Source: Auriscalpium vulgare (Eukaryota > Basidiomycota > Agaricomycetes > Russulales > Auriscalpiaceae). Taken from it: a stretch of 64,000 nucleotides of DNA. The notes below the pieces were generated by a model that saw nothing but the letters and a program-made list of their open reading frames with translations, made no database searches and was not told where the DNA came from. Below are positions 12,008 to 26,326 of this stretch, in pieces. The DNA lies in the NCBI GenBank assembly GCA_019915015.1, contig JAHBBC010000001.1:930001-994000 (forward strand), in the 5' to 3' direction. The position numbers and the translations under genes are program-made. Positions within the stretch are counted from its first letter, which is position 1. Each line of letters begins with the position of its first letter.

Positions 12008-14094
12008 TCAGTTATTCGCGACGGTCGAATATCCAATGTCCACCCATGCTCGCATCCTGTACCCATACTGTATCGTTATCCACAGGAGCCTTTGATATCT
12101 ATCGTTATTATCCAAATCAACAAGCGTAAGGAAAGAAGCGTACCCAGCTCCGAGCCATGCAAAAGCGGCAGACATCGCATTCGTGGGGAACACGCCGATA
12201 CCGTGTATCGACGGGAGGACTCCTGCGCAGGCGAGGGCAGTGATCGCTCCTCGCAGGGCACTATTACGAGTGAGCAGACTGCGCGCGGGCGATGAAGGGA
12301 GAAAACGAGACGTACTTGGTCACGGACACTATTTCCGCACTACGGGAGTGCATGATATCGACATAGTACGCCGAACAGGGTGTCAGGGTCAAGTCTACCT
12401 ATATACAGAGGTCAATGGGCAAGAACAAAGCCAAAGAAGAAAGGCGCACCCCAAGGCCGTTCAGGAACAAGCATATCATGACCAGCACAGCTCCTACCCT
12501 CGCCTCGACAAACTGCATCACCGCACCCGCGAGGAGCACTGACAATGGGACAAGCAACAGCGCGCTGGCAAAGGCGGCGCGCAGGCGGTCTTCGGGTACC
12601 CAGGCACCGCCTCGCCGCTTGCGCCATGATACAACGACGTGGTCGGAGATACGCCCGGCAAGGGGAGCACCAACTGTGCGCGGTGAGCGGTGAGTGGTAG
12701 AGAAGCAGGTGATGGTGAAAGACGCACTGATGTTGCCCAGTCCGGAAGGGAGGAACATGGCGCCGATGATGGCTTCGTTGCGAATGTTATAGCGCTCTCC
12801 CTGGACCGTGTGTGAGAAATTAGTAAACACACTGTCACCGTACAGACGAACGCCTTACAATGGTGTAGGATAGAGGAACTAGCAGCACTAGAAGATTGTC
12901 AGAACAGATGCGATACGACAGCACGTCTGCCTCACTGAAGTTCGTAATCAAAGTTGACGCTCCTAACATACACTATCCGACCTTCATGAGACATATAATC
13001 GAGAATATCAATGACTGGGCAACGCACCACCGCTACGACGTTCGGACTCTTCAGCAGGCCGATGGGCTTGAACGGGTTCAACCACACCCACCGCCACCCC
13101 TGCTTAGTATCAATATATATGTCAATCCCCCGCGCACCAGGCTGGCTCGTCTCGGGCATGAATGCGAACATCAGCGCGAACATCAGCACGCCCCCTGTGC
13201 CAAGCGCGAGCTGCATAATGCGCCACGACGCGTAGTGCGCGGCTGCACCCCCTGCGAACGGCGCGAGGGCAGGGCCGAGCAAACACGCCTGTTATTCGCA
13301 AAGCACATAAATCAGGCACCCAGTAAGAAATACGGGATGGGAACTCACCGCGAAAAATACCCCCATTGCAGAGCCACGCTCCTCAAGCTTATATATGTCG
13401 CCAATCGCACCTGCCCCGACGGACAACCCGCCGCCGGCACCAAACGCTTGCAGAACGCGCCAGAGCATCAGCTCCGGCACGCTTCGAGAGCAGGCGACGC
13501 CCAGTGACGCTAAAGCCAGAATTGGGAGGGATACGAGGTATATTGGCCGTCGCCCGTCTGTCGAAGTGACGACGTGAGGAAGGACTCGGAAAGGGAGAAA
13601 ATATAATGAAGCGCACAGAAGCCTGAATATGTGGCCCATGTCATCGTGCCAACAGAGCCTGAGAGTAGAGACAAGCTCACGGCTAGGCTTAATCGAGAGT
13701 CAGGGTGCAGATAGACAAGTCAAGCAAGAGTGTGGGCGCGTACTTGATTACGGGGCCTGTGGAATCAAAGTCCTTTGCGATCTGAGGTATAGAGGGCACA
13801 AAGGACCCGGCCGTAAACACTGGCTCACGATCAGTCCAACTGCGTAAGTATGGCAGAAAAATGATGCGTACTAGGAACCAATCCCGCTCCAGACACCAGC
13901 GCGACGATCGCCCTCTTTCGGCCGAGCGAGAATCGCCTGTAGACTGCTTCATGAAGTTGAGCTTGTACATCGAGGTCAGCGAGTTCGGCGTCTTCAGTAG
14001 AAGACAGAAGCTCATAATCCATGGCGGAAGATAGAGTCAAAGGGTGGTAAGGCAGTTCAAGCTTGTCTCCCTGAGGCTGAGGTGACATCTTCAA
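12008..14094 (-). CDS. MFS transporter, DHA1 (drug/polyamine:H+ antiporter) type
   Basis: A minus-strand gene whose exons chain to a complete major facilitator. A cytoplasmic N-terminus (MKMSPQPQGD; a later start at MDYELLSS is possible) leads to TM1 around FTAGSFVPSIPQIAKDF. Then come GRRPIYLVSLPILALASLG and the family block RVLQAFGAGGGLSVGAGAI followed by GDIYKLEERGSAMG. The C-terminal half has the loop motif GRISDH and WVPEDRLRAAF, then after an intron NGLGVDLTLTPCSAYYVDIM. The end is YRMRAWVDIGYSTVANN with stop at 12,008. All breaks between frames coincide with GT-AG introns, so it looks intact. It belongs to the basidiomycete group related to yeast Tpo/Qdr/Dtr exporters in the plasma or vacuolar membrane; the substrate cannot be told. 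It is divergent from the beta-glucosidase, but 1.5 kb separates them. Confidence 0.85.
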
Positions 14095-18188
<4,094 letters not shown>

Positions 18189-18645
18189 CCCCGCGACCCA
18201 CCGAACTTGCAGTCGGACCTCGACTGCATGTGCAGTGGGTTGATCCCCCGTCTGCGTGGGTTGCAATTGACGGCATGGCCCTGCTTTGCGTGCGAATGAC
18301 GCGCCGCCAGTATGGGACCGCGAGTGGCGTGCTCCAGCCAAGCAATTGTACGATAGCCATTGATAAGCGTATGACTCTGATATATCGACTGTGTGAACGT
18401 ATACATATGAGACATATGAGCGTCGCCTGGGAGAAAGGGCAGCTGCGCCGCATGGGTGAGCCGAGTGGAAGAAGCGGGAGTTGTAAGCGAGCAATAACGT
18501 CGTGCTCTAGATGTACGCGAGCCTGTTGTTGATTCATATTGATTGAATGCCTGGTAGGCGGTTACGGTCACGGTCAGTGACCTGCGGCAGAATGAAGGAA
18601 ATATTGTCAATACTCACCCAGACAGAAAGTACATGGACACATACC
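18189..18645. other. Intergenic between convergent genes
   Basis: This is the shared 3' flank of the beta-glucosidase (plus) and the WD40 gene (minus). Nothing else was recognised. Confidence 0.5.
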
Positions 18646-19990
18646 TCAATTTTCAGGTTCTTCATTCACCTCTGTATCCCATATGCGTACTGTTTCATCC
18701 TCCGAGCCCGACGCAACGAGCTTACCATCAGGCGAATATACCGACCAAACCCAACTCGTGTGACCAGTCAATATGCCCACCACCGTTTTCCCCGTCTGGG
18801 CATCCCAGATACGGACGGTCCTGTCGAACGAGCCAGAGACAACACGCTTGCCATCGTGCGAGAATGCGACAGACAAAACATAACCTGTGTGCCCCGTAAA
18901 TGGCCCTGCTACCTCCTTCCCTGTCTGGGATGCCCAGACGGGGGAGACGGTAGCAGGGCCGTTCACGGAGCACACGGATGATGTTCAGTCTGTCGCGTTC
19001 TCCCCTTCGGATGGCACGCGCGTCGTCTCGGGCTCGTACGACAAGACAATTCGCATCTGGGATGTCCAGACACGAATCGTGTTGTCGTTCGAGCCTGAGA
19101 CGACGCGCGCGCCATCGGGGGAAAACACGACGGACAGAACAGAGCTAGTGTGCTTCGTGAACGGCCCTGCCACCGTTTCCCCCATCTGGACATCCCATAC
19201 TCGGACTGTCGTATCCACTGAGCCCGAGACGACGCGCATGCCATCGGGGGAGAAGGCAACGGACCGGACCCAATGCGTGTGCCCCGTGAATGGCCCTGCC
19301 ACCTTCTCCCCTGTGCCGGTATCCCAGATAGAAATTGTCTGGTCGGCCGATCCTGAAACAACGCGTGTGCCACTGGGGGAGAAGGGCTGTACCTTCTCAA
19401 TCATGCCTGCGATGACACGAACTTGATATGCTCCCTGGGAGAAGCTGTCTTGGAGGTCAGCGTACAAAATCGGGACAACCCACCGCGAACCAGATACCAA
19501 ATAAATATATCTTGTCGCCATCTTGATAGTTCTCCGACAGCCACTGATATGCATTGAGGACATTTTTCTTGAAGCTCCTTTACGGAGAGTTAGCCATGAG
19601 AAGTGGCTAGACAGACCATTGAACATACCATGCGAACATCATATCACCCTTGTGTTTCGCGGCCTGCTTCCAGCGAAAAAAAAAACAATTCGCGTCCTCG
19701 GACACGTAAGTGCCGATACCGCTATCGTAGTATGTGAGCTGATCGTCATCCTTGATGAGGCTCTTATACAGCTCAACGACGTTCGTGTTCTGCAGACGCG
19801 TAAGGCGGGTGAGAAGGAGAGAAGAACAAGAGCACACCTTTTCGCTGAACTGGTTGGATGTGCCGTTGATGCACACGACAAGATTCCTGCCAGGCCCACC
19901 TTTCGGATGTGGGGAGCACTTGCAAGACCCGCTTGTTCCTACTCCGTGGGCCTCGGGACGATCCCCGTACCTGGCGGAAGTGGATGATCC
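18646..19990 (-). pseudogene. Truncated DUF2235 hydrolase domain joined to WD40 repeats, with one repeat inverted
   Basis: Reading the minus strand from about 19,900: RNLVVCINGTSNQFSEK, an intron, NTNVVELYKSLIKDDDQ, LTYYDSGIGTY, an intron, then AYQWLSENYQDGDKIYL and, after an intron, SFSQGAYQVRVIAGMIEK. These are the first blocks of DUF2235, the alpha/beta-hydrolase-like domain also found in bacterial Tle1-type phospholipase effectors; SFSQG corresponds to the nucleophile-elbow Ser motif (usually GFSRG). The domain then stops, at about a third of its usual length, and runs into WD40 units: SGTRVVSGSADQTISIWD, then HTHWVRSVAFSPDGMRVVSG and so on. The WD40 frame on the minus strand breaks at about 19,063 and resumes at about 18,931; the piece between is a WD40 unit reading on the plus strand. 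The last minus unit ends VRIWDTEVNEEPEN at 18,646. The start codon was not found, so the 5' limit is approximate. A functional protein across the inversion is unlikely. Confidence 0.65.
18931..19063 (+). repeat. Single WD40 repeat unit inverted within the array
   Basis: The plus strand reads WDAQTGETVAGPF, then HTDDVQSVAFSPSDG, then RVVSGSYDKTIRIWDVQ, one complete WD40 unit, while the units on both sides read on the minus strand. Each junction is centred in the codons for (V/I)WDxQ, which here form palindromes: GTCTGGGATGCCCAGAC at 18,923-18,939 and TCTGG...CCAGA around 19,056-19,070. The inverted-repeat arms at the junctions extend about 28 bases (left) and about 42 bases (right), as expected when a unit of a repeat array is flipped. 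Centre-to-centre distance is 132 bases, or 44 codons, one WD40 unit. Confidence 0.85.
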
Positions 19991-20170
19991 TGTCGATGTT
20001 CAGGCTTTTCTTCGCAGGAGGGATGCAGGAACGAGGGGCAGACCGCACAACATGTGTATGAGCTGCAGTGCAGCAGACGCTGTCGAGGATGTATGGAAGA
20101 CGCGAAATTCAAGCCGCCTGACTTCCGCGTGCGGCGGTGAGAAGGCTTTGCAAGTAGGCCTCATGAGGGG

Positions 20171-20440
20171 ATTCAGTTCGCGGAATGCATTATGCGTGTG
20201 AACTGACACGGAAATAATGCATTCGGCCTGTGATTTGACCCAGTGACTCTTGAGCGCACAATGCATTGGTCGTGCCAGATGCGTTGGTCGTGCCAAATGC
20301 ATTGGTCGTGCACAATGCAGGAGGCGTTGGACGGACGAGTCATCAAAATAATACAACAAGCGGGAATCAAACCAAGAGTGCGAGAGGCATGAATCTCATA
20401 TTCTACAGTTAAGTATAACCACTTCGTCACAGAGCATATG
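20171..20440 (-). mobile_element. tRNA-derived SINE-like unit, left half
   Basis: On the minus strand an A-box-like GACGAAGTGGTTA (about 20,415-20,428) precedes a B box GGTTTGATTCC (20,363-20,373). It is followed by a body with several (A/G)ATGCATT(T/G)G motifs and a conserved tail. The spacing of the two boxes fits a polymerase III internal promoter. Confidence 0.6.
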
Positions 20441-20719
20441 CCACTCTGTAGAGCATATAGAATATACCCAGTATTTACGGTCCGTAGACGACAATTTCTC
20501 GAAAATTGTCTAAGTTGTGCATGCTATCACCTGATCTGCCTGTTGCTGCACCAGCAGGTCTAGCACAGCTACAAAGTATTCTATGTTGGATTTATGTTGA
20601 TGGAGCCTTCTTTGTCAGCAGATAGCTGCTGCAAAGAACGGAAGCCGGGTTCACGATGATAGCAATGGTTTAGTGAACTGAGGAGAACATATGTACATAT
20701 ACTGCCCTTATCTAGGGTG

Positions 20720-20988
20720 AAATAAAGTCCTTGTAGTTAAGTGGTTACGCATACATATTTGGTATTGTCTTGTTTGCAAAGACTCGGGGTTCGACTCCCA
20801 ATCTTGCTGACATTTTGTCATAACATAATGCATTGTGCAACGGACCAGATGCATTGCTCGCCAATGCATTGCGCTGCCCAATGCATTTGGAGCGAAGACA
20901 TGTCGTAAAAGGGCTTGTGTGAATTGACACGTCATAATGCATTATATTCGTGTCAATTCACAGGTGCAATGCATTGCGCGAACTGAAT
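20720..20988 (+). mobile_element. tRNA-derived SINE-like unit, right half
   Basis: A-box-like TAGTTAAGTGGTTA starts at 20,734 and a perfect B-box match GGTTCGACTCC lies at 20,788-20,798. The body carries AATGCATT motifs and ends with the same tail as the left half in the opposite direction. It is not a tRNA gene: no acceptor or anticodon stem closes. Confidence 0.6.
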
Positions 20989-21877
20989 ATCTACGCCTCA
21001 TGCCAGCCCTCGCAGGTGGGAAGACGGAAGACGGAAGACGGAGCCGGCCCGGCCACCATCACCATCACGGTCACGGTCACCCAGTCACGTCCTGCCTTTG
21101 TCACATTCCCGGCCATGGCCGCAGCCTCTTCGAAGACAACACTTTATGTGCAGAACACCCATGGCTTATTTATAGCCCACATTTAATGGCACGACCCAGT
21201 TTGGGGCCGCGCCATGCCTTGCATGGTAGCACATCTTCGCGGTCAACACCCGCTACCCGCATCTAAGCCCCCAATAGTACAATCACGAGAAGTCGCTGTG
21301 CTCTCGCTTACTTTGGTACCGTACAGGACGACCAAGCCATAGTCTCCCAAGGTAGGTAGGTCGCGGCGCCCAACTGCTTCAGAAGGACTCACAGAGTCAT
21401 CGCACAGCCTGTCAAGTTGCGTCGATGCACTCTTTCTCGATGAACCTCACCTGAAACGGGTTCTCTTACTACAACCCTGACTTTTCGCTCTTCGCGCGTT
21501 GGGACATCGGCCAGCGAGGCATGTCAACCAGAAAGGCGCAGGGAGCAAGTTCCCATGCCCCGCCATATTTTTCGGGCCTCAGGGCATCGCGGTACGTTGT
21601 CGCGTAATTGCTTTCTTGACATTCACCGTGGTGCACGCAGCAGCGTTGTAGCCCTATCGAACCCTGCACTATCACAACACGAGACATTGCATTGCCAATC
21701 GCTTCTAGCACCCCCAGCGACTATCGAAACAACCCTAGAGACCTACTCTTCAGTCTAGCACTCCCGTCGACCCGTACCACCAGCCTGCCAAGAACTCACC
21801 ACTGCGCTGTTTATAATTTACTAACAATTCTTCGGATTTATCGTGCAGCAGTTGGCACGCTGTACCAATGTGAGGTT

Positions 21878-22218
21878 ACGATTCCTATGAATCGTTGCTT
21901 ATGTCATCTACATCCAGCTTTTTTTCGACCCATGCAACGACAGTCTGTGTCGCCTTTTTTGGAAATTCACTCCCACGCTTTGTCCACTCGCGCTTTCAGC
22001 TCCCTCACCAGCCTCACGTCTACTCGGGATGATACACTCACTGTACACATATTGTTGCCTATAAAGCATTCCACACACACAGTAATATTACTAGGATTGA
22101 GCGTATAGAACAGCAGAGCGTATAGAACAGCACGATTGCTAGCAAGAGATGATGACGTCATTCCGGCTATTAAATTGCATTTAAAACCCGAAATGATGTC
22201 ATTGCTCTTGAGCTCAAA
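21878..22218 (+). repeat. Direct repeat, copy 1
   Basis: Bases from ACGATTCC to GAGCTCAA match 23,568-23,894 with few differences, including the block ATGCAACGACAGTCTGTGTC and the terminal ATGACRTCA hairpin. It could be a degenerate LTR or a non-autonomous element. No TG...CA ends or target duplication were found. Confidence 0.7.
22151..22203. repeat. Hairpin with TGACRTCA ends, copy 1
   Basis: ATGACGTCATTCCGG is answered about 25 bases later by CCGAAATGATGTCAT, an imperfect stem-loop. The octamer matches the CREB/ATF site TGACGTCA. Confidence 0.6.
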
Positions 22219-22301
22219 CCGCAGGGCAAAGATGTCAAATAAAGTAGTCTCTAATACGTATTCTTCCAATTTGAGAAGATTATTGAACCCCGTATTGCAC
22301 C

Positions 22302-22351
22302 TGGAATCGTACTGCCGCGCTATGCGTCGGCCCACTCCCAGCAAGTCCTCA
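22302..22351 (+). repeat. Short block repeated at 24,731
   Basis: A stretch beginning GGAATCGTACTGCCG and ending CCCACTCCCAGCAAGTC recurs at about 24,731-24,778 with a few changes, so the element that begins with the direct repeat continues in both copies beyond it, with about 0.8 kb more sequence in copy 2. Confidence 0.55.
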
Positions 22352-23567
22352 ATGGGCCCACTGTCGCATGGGGTGACTGAACACCATGGCACAGGTCAGC
22401 TCTGTAGGAGACGCGGCCTTGGAGACGTACTGTTGGGCACGACACTGGCGCGAACGGCACTGAGCTGGAGGGCCAGCATGACGATGGACCAGGACAAGAT
22501 GCGGGCGTTCATGTTGGTGGATTATGCTGATGGGTTGGAGGGTGGTGAGTCTGGGGGGTCACAATGGATATTTATACGCCGTGCTCTGGCCAGGCGTTGC
22601 GTTACTCATCTTACCCGCAGTGCTCTCCGTGTCGGACTAGTCCACATGGACGATTGTACTGCATCAACCACTGCGTGTTTCGCAAACATCTGGGCCGTTG
22701 TTCCGGGGATGCAACACAAGCATTATCCCAGTCGGGCCATGAAGTCGCGCACACTTTGTGTGTGCCGAGGCAGCCGGTGAGATCAACTTCCATTCGCTAG
22801 TGCTGCTTTATTTGATGCTGGATGTCCTCAGGGTATGGCGGCGCGTGTGGCACTTCTTCGTGATGATAAGTTGATCTATGTCCAGTTGCTCAGTCTTGCC
22901 TTGCGCATCAGCTTCGCAGTACACGGTTGGCCCCAATGCTAGAATGGTGTCCGGTGTGTCATCCAAACTTATTAGTGCGGTGCGTTGGTTCTCGGCCTCA
23001 TTTGAGGAACTGGTACCCGGGCCATTGACCTGGCCAGTCTTCGGTTACCACAAAGATCAGGTCGTCAGCCTACTCCACGCTACAAGGAAACCGATCTACA
23101 AACCTACCAATGCGCACCGCTGAGCTCGTGACATCTTGATGAGGAACACAGGATGACTTGTTGAGTCCCGGTGTCCATGTGTCTTCCGTGAGAATGTCTA
23201 CATCCCCTCACACAAGATTCCAACAGAGGCCTTTGCTGGGGAGCCATGCCATGGGAACGCATTCAACCTACATAATTCATAATCATCAGTTATCAACATG
23301 AAGCTCGAAACCTCGGGGTTATACGCGTGCCGCAGCAAGTTTCTGTTGAAGGCGGGACGCGGTCTGACGGTTGCGGCACGGACTCTGACCAGGCGGCATC
23401 CTGCGGCGGCTACCGGCCAGACTACTGCCGTTCGGATGGGCAAAAGCCAGAGTCACTCATAGGTCAACTCTCAGCCTGAGCCTCGCCATACTGTACTTAC
23501 TCGCTGTCTGAACAACACCAGTATCGCGCCTGACGGTTTGGCTTCGGTGCGTTGCTCTCCAAGCTTT

Positions 23568-23894
23568 ACGATTCCTTTGAATCATTGCTTATGTCATCTA
23601 CATCCAGCATTTTTCTGACCCATGCAACGACAGTCTGTGTCGCCTTTTTTGGAAATTCACTCCCACGCTTTGTTCACTCGCGCTTTCAGCCCCCTCACTG
23701 GCTTCAAAGGATGATACACTGTACACATGTATTGTTGCCTATGAAACATTACTGAGACCATACAATGCGCACAGTGATCATATTGCCAGGATTGAACATC
23801 AAACGGTGCACAGTCAGTAGGAAAACACAATGACATCATTCCGGGTATTAAAGTGTATTTAAAAGCCGAAATGATGTCATCGCATTGAGCTCAA
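23568..23894 (+). repeat. Direct repeat, copy 2
   Basis: This is the partner of 21,878-22,218 in the same orientation, 1,690 bases downstream. Confidence 0.7.
23830..23880. repeat. Hairpin with TGACRTCA ends, copy 2
   Basis: ATGACATCATTCCGG is mirrored by CCGAAATGATGTCAT. It lies inside the second direct repeat. Confidence 0.6.
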
Positions 23895-24312
23895 GTGTTG
23901 GTGACAAATATTGTTTAGCATCTAGCAGTGCTGCCCTGGACCACAGGCCATCACCAGGTGCCACCCAACAATGTGCAGTGCCGTCCACCAGTGCAGCTAC
24001 GCGCGCCCTGCATGGCGTGATACCTGCCACCGCACCCCCCAACCGAACCCCAACCTGCTCTCGGTGCATGCCACCCCTAGCGTGTCACCCACGTTGCCTG
24101 TCATCACCATGTATCCATATCTTATGACAATACTCACACAGCGCTAGCACACCTTCAGCAACATCAGTACTCTGCTCACTCTGACACTCTTGCACTGCAG
24201 ACAACATCCACACATTAAGCAACACCCCAACTGGGCTGTTATCTATATGCCTCGTAAGTGCATTTCCTCGTGTGTAGGTACATGTTGTTATCACCATAGC
24301 AACAGTGTGACT

Positions 24313-24366
24313 TATGACATCACTCCGGTAACTAACCGACAGTTTAGTGACCGGAGTGACGTCATA
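24313..24366. repeat. Hairpin with TGACRTCA ends, copy 3, outside the direct repeats
   Basis: TATGACATCACTCCGGT is mirrored by ACCGGAGTGACGTCATA, about 22 bases of stem with two or three mismatches. It shares the ends of the other two hairpins but stands alone, so the hairpin may be a tiny mobile foldback unit. Confidence 0.6.
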
Positions 24367-24730
24367 TTTGTTGGGGAAATTGGGTCCACATGATCTACAA
24401 GAAGAGGGTGCAACGCACTCGAAGCACGACGAGAGAGGTAAAAGGCTGATAACAGTGTACACTAAGAGCCAGCTACATGTATACAACATAAGGTTTGTGC
24501 GAACTGTATAGTACCCGGAAGTTGCCGACATGGCCTTGAGCTTGCTCACGTGATATATCCAACAATATTTTCCTTGCCCACCTCCACAGTGTGTCCTATA
24601 CATCTGCCGTGCCCGCAATTCTGGAGGTAGCAGGTTGTCGAGTGCTGTGGGTCATTGCTCATACTTACTGGATTCAACTCGGACTCTCATGTTGACATGT
24701 GTTTGGTCCATTTGGAGCGTATTCAATGTG

Positions 24731-24780
24731 GAATCGTATTGCCGTGCTAAGCATCGGCCCACTCCCAGCAAGTCAAATTT
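24731..24780 (+). repeat. Short block repeated from 22,302
   Basis: Matches 22,302-22,351, beginning GGAATCGTATTGCCG. Confidence 0.55.
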
Positions 24781-25169
24781 TTTCAGGCTTGAAGTCTCAT
24801 CCAGTGTCAAGGCCACAGAGCTTAATCGCTGTCTGACAGGCCGCAGACGTCAGTCAAGATATTTAAGGCGTATATTGAGACCGTCACACTTCGTATGTAT
24901 ACCATCCTTGGCCGTATGACAAGCACGAGCTCATAGTCCATCCCATCCCGCAGGCGGCGTGTACTGTTTACCCCAGTGGCTATCAAGTGGCTATTATTCC
25001 GGTTGAGCCACTCAAGACAGTCAAACACAGTCCATCGTACCACATCGACCGCCTTTTTTTTCTCATTTATGTGAGTACGATCCCGTCGCCCAACTTTTCA
25101 TCAGCCAGCCACGTTTGTGATCTGGCGTAGCTCATCATCTGTCTTATCGCAGAGCCTTCGGATGACGAC

Positions 25170-26326
25170 ATGCTTGACGTCGAAGCCCTCGTTGTTGAAT
25201 GGGTGTACCGCTCCTCACAAAGCGGCAAAATCGACTCCAAAACCTTGAAAGCGTGCTCCTTGGTCTGTAAAGCCTGGACTCCCATCGCGCAGCGACTGCT
25301 CTTTTGCCGAATTCCCGATTTCTTTACAATGACGACGGTGTTGACGTCATAGGCAGTGTTTCAATTTTCAAACTTGTGCAAAGCATCCAGGGCAATTTTC
25401 GCTTAGGGACCTATGTCACCTCGGTGCGCATCTTTATGAAGTCCGGTGAAGACGAGTGGGACCTCGATGTTCCCTCACCAAACGAGAAAGGAATTGCGCT
25501 CCTCACATTGTGCCCCAATGTCACCAGTATCGCGTTCTGTGACCCCATGTGCTCGGACCCGTGGCAGGCTGAGGTGGAAAGGCGGTTGCGGGCCCGGGGC
25601 AATCAACCTCCGACCCCTGCAAATCGAGGCGTACGGGCAGGCCTATCTCGTTGCACGTATGCTCACCGTCTTCCCGAGCGTCCGGTCAATCAAAGCACAC
25701 GTCGAAGACTGCGACAACCCTCATGACGATCTTGGGCCGCCTATGATCTTGCCTTGTAATGTGTTCCTGTCGTGGGACTGGGAATTGGCGGAGAACGTGA
25801 CGTGGATGCTTTCGCCATGGATAAAGGACGATGCCCGTCGCAGTATCACTCTGAATGGTCCGTGGTGGTCTCACCTAACAGGGCCCGCACGCTCAGCCGC
25901 ATCCGACGTGCCGCTTCCCTCACCCCCACCCCCCATCCTTGCTTTGTTTTCACACGTGGAAGAACTGGTGTTCAGTGAGCTGCCCGAGGTGCCCACGTCT
26001 CTCCCAACGAGTGTCCGCCATATTTTCGTCCACCTCGACAGAAACCCCGGACCCGGAGGATCTCAGGCTGTCGAGCATCTCTTACTGGCTATCTCAGCAC
26101 TGCCGCACCTGCGCCTGTTAACGGCGAGCTCCGCGTGGCCTACCGAATACCTGAAGATTGTGAGAGATTGGAGTCGCAGGCGTTTCGAATTCATCGTGTA
26201 CTCCCGCCCTACGGAATTTCAGGTATGCCCCTTGACGTGCTGCGTCTCCTGGTCGCTGACTTTCGTGCAGCGTCCGCAAGACGTCGACTGGATATGGTGT
26301 GTTCCGTGTCTTTCTCGTTTGGCTGA
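25170..26326 (+). pseudogene. F-box-like protein, frameshifted
   Basis: The start MLDVEALVVEWVYRSSQ is followed by KIDSKTLKACSLVCKAWTP and AQRLLFCRI, an F-box-like N-terminus of the Agaricomycete type that would dock on Skp1 in an SCF ubiquitin ligase. The frame then breaks at about 25,315 and again at about 25,590; each time the coding sequence continues in another frame. Further blocks are GTYVTSVRIFMKSGEDEW, WMLSPWIKDDARRSITL, PPPPILALFSHVEELVF and RRFEFIVYSRPTEFQ. After an intron RPQDVDWIW leads to an end near 26,326. The C-terminal half matches the minus-strand gene at 46,031-47,495. Two frame breaks without splice signals make it a probable pseudogene. Confidence 0.6.

Larger units (their letters stand above)
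20166..20994. mobile_element. Head-to-head pair of tRNA-like SINE units, with candidate 8-bp target duplication
   Basis: The outer ends are inverted repeats beginning ATTCAGTTCGCG (20,171 on the plus strand; mirrored at 20,977-20,988) and continue with AATGCATT, GTGTGAAYTGACACG and ATAATGCATT for about 50 bases. Each half has a tRNA-like internal promoter near the centre of the element and a tail with repeated AATGCATT motifs near the outside. The octamer GCCTCATG occurs at 20,158-20,165 and again at 20,995-21,002, which would be an 8-bp target duplication of the whole unit. The middle (about 20,440-20,720) has a perfect hairpin GACAATTT/AAATTGTC at about 20,490-20,511. It has no coding capacity. 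A hAT-type non-autonomous element carrying tRNA-like sequences is the alternative. Confidence 0.65.
20995..25169. other. Gene-poor, repeat-rich stretch
   Basis: No complete gene was recognised. Short tandem runs occur near 21,020-21,090 (GGAAGACGGAAGACGG, then CCATCACCATCACGGTCACGG). A minus-strand frame at 21,469-21,711 (with the string ALRPEKYGGAWELAPC) looks like a protein remnant but is unassigned. The rest is occupied by the direct repeats and hairpins listed separately and by AT-richer sequence with many stops. Confidence 0.45.

Noticed and set aside
21469..21711. Minus-strand 80-codon frame with ALRPEKYGGAWELAPC as a gene
   Set aside because: It looks like a protein remnant, but no flanking exons or family could be named, so it is only mentioned in the region entry.
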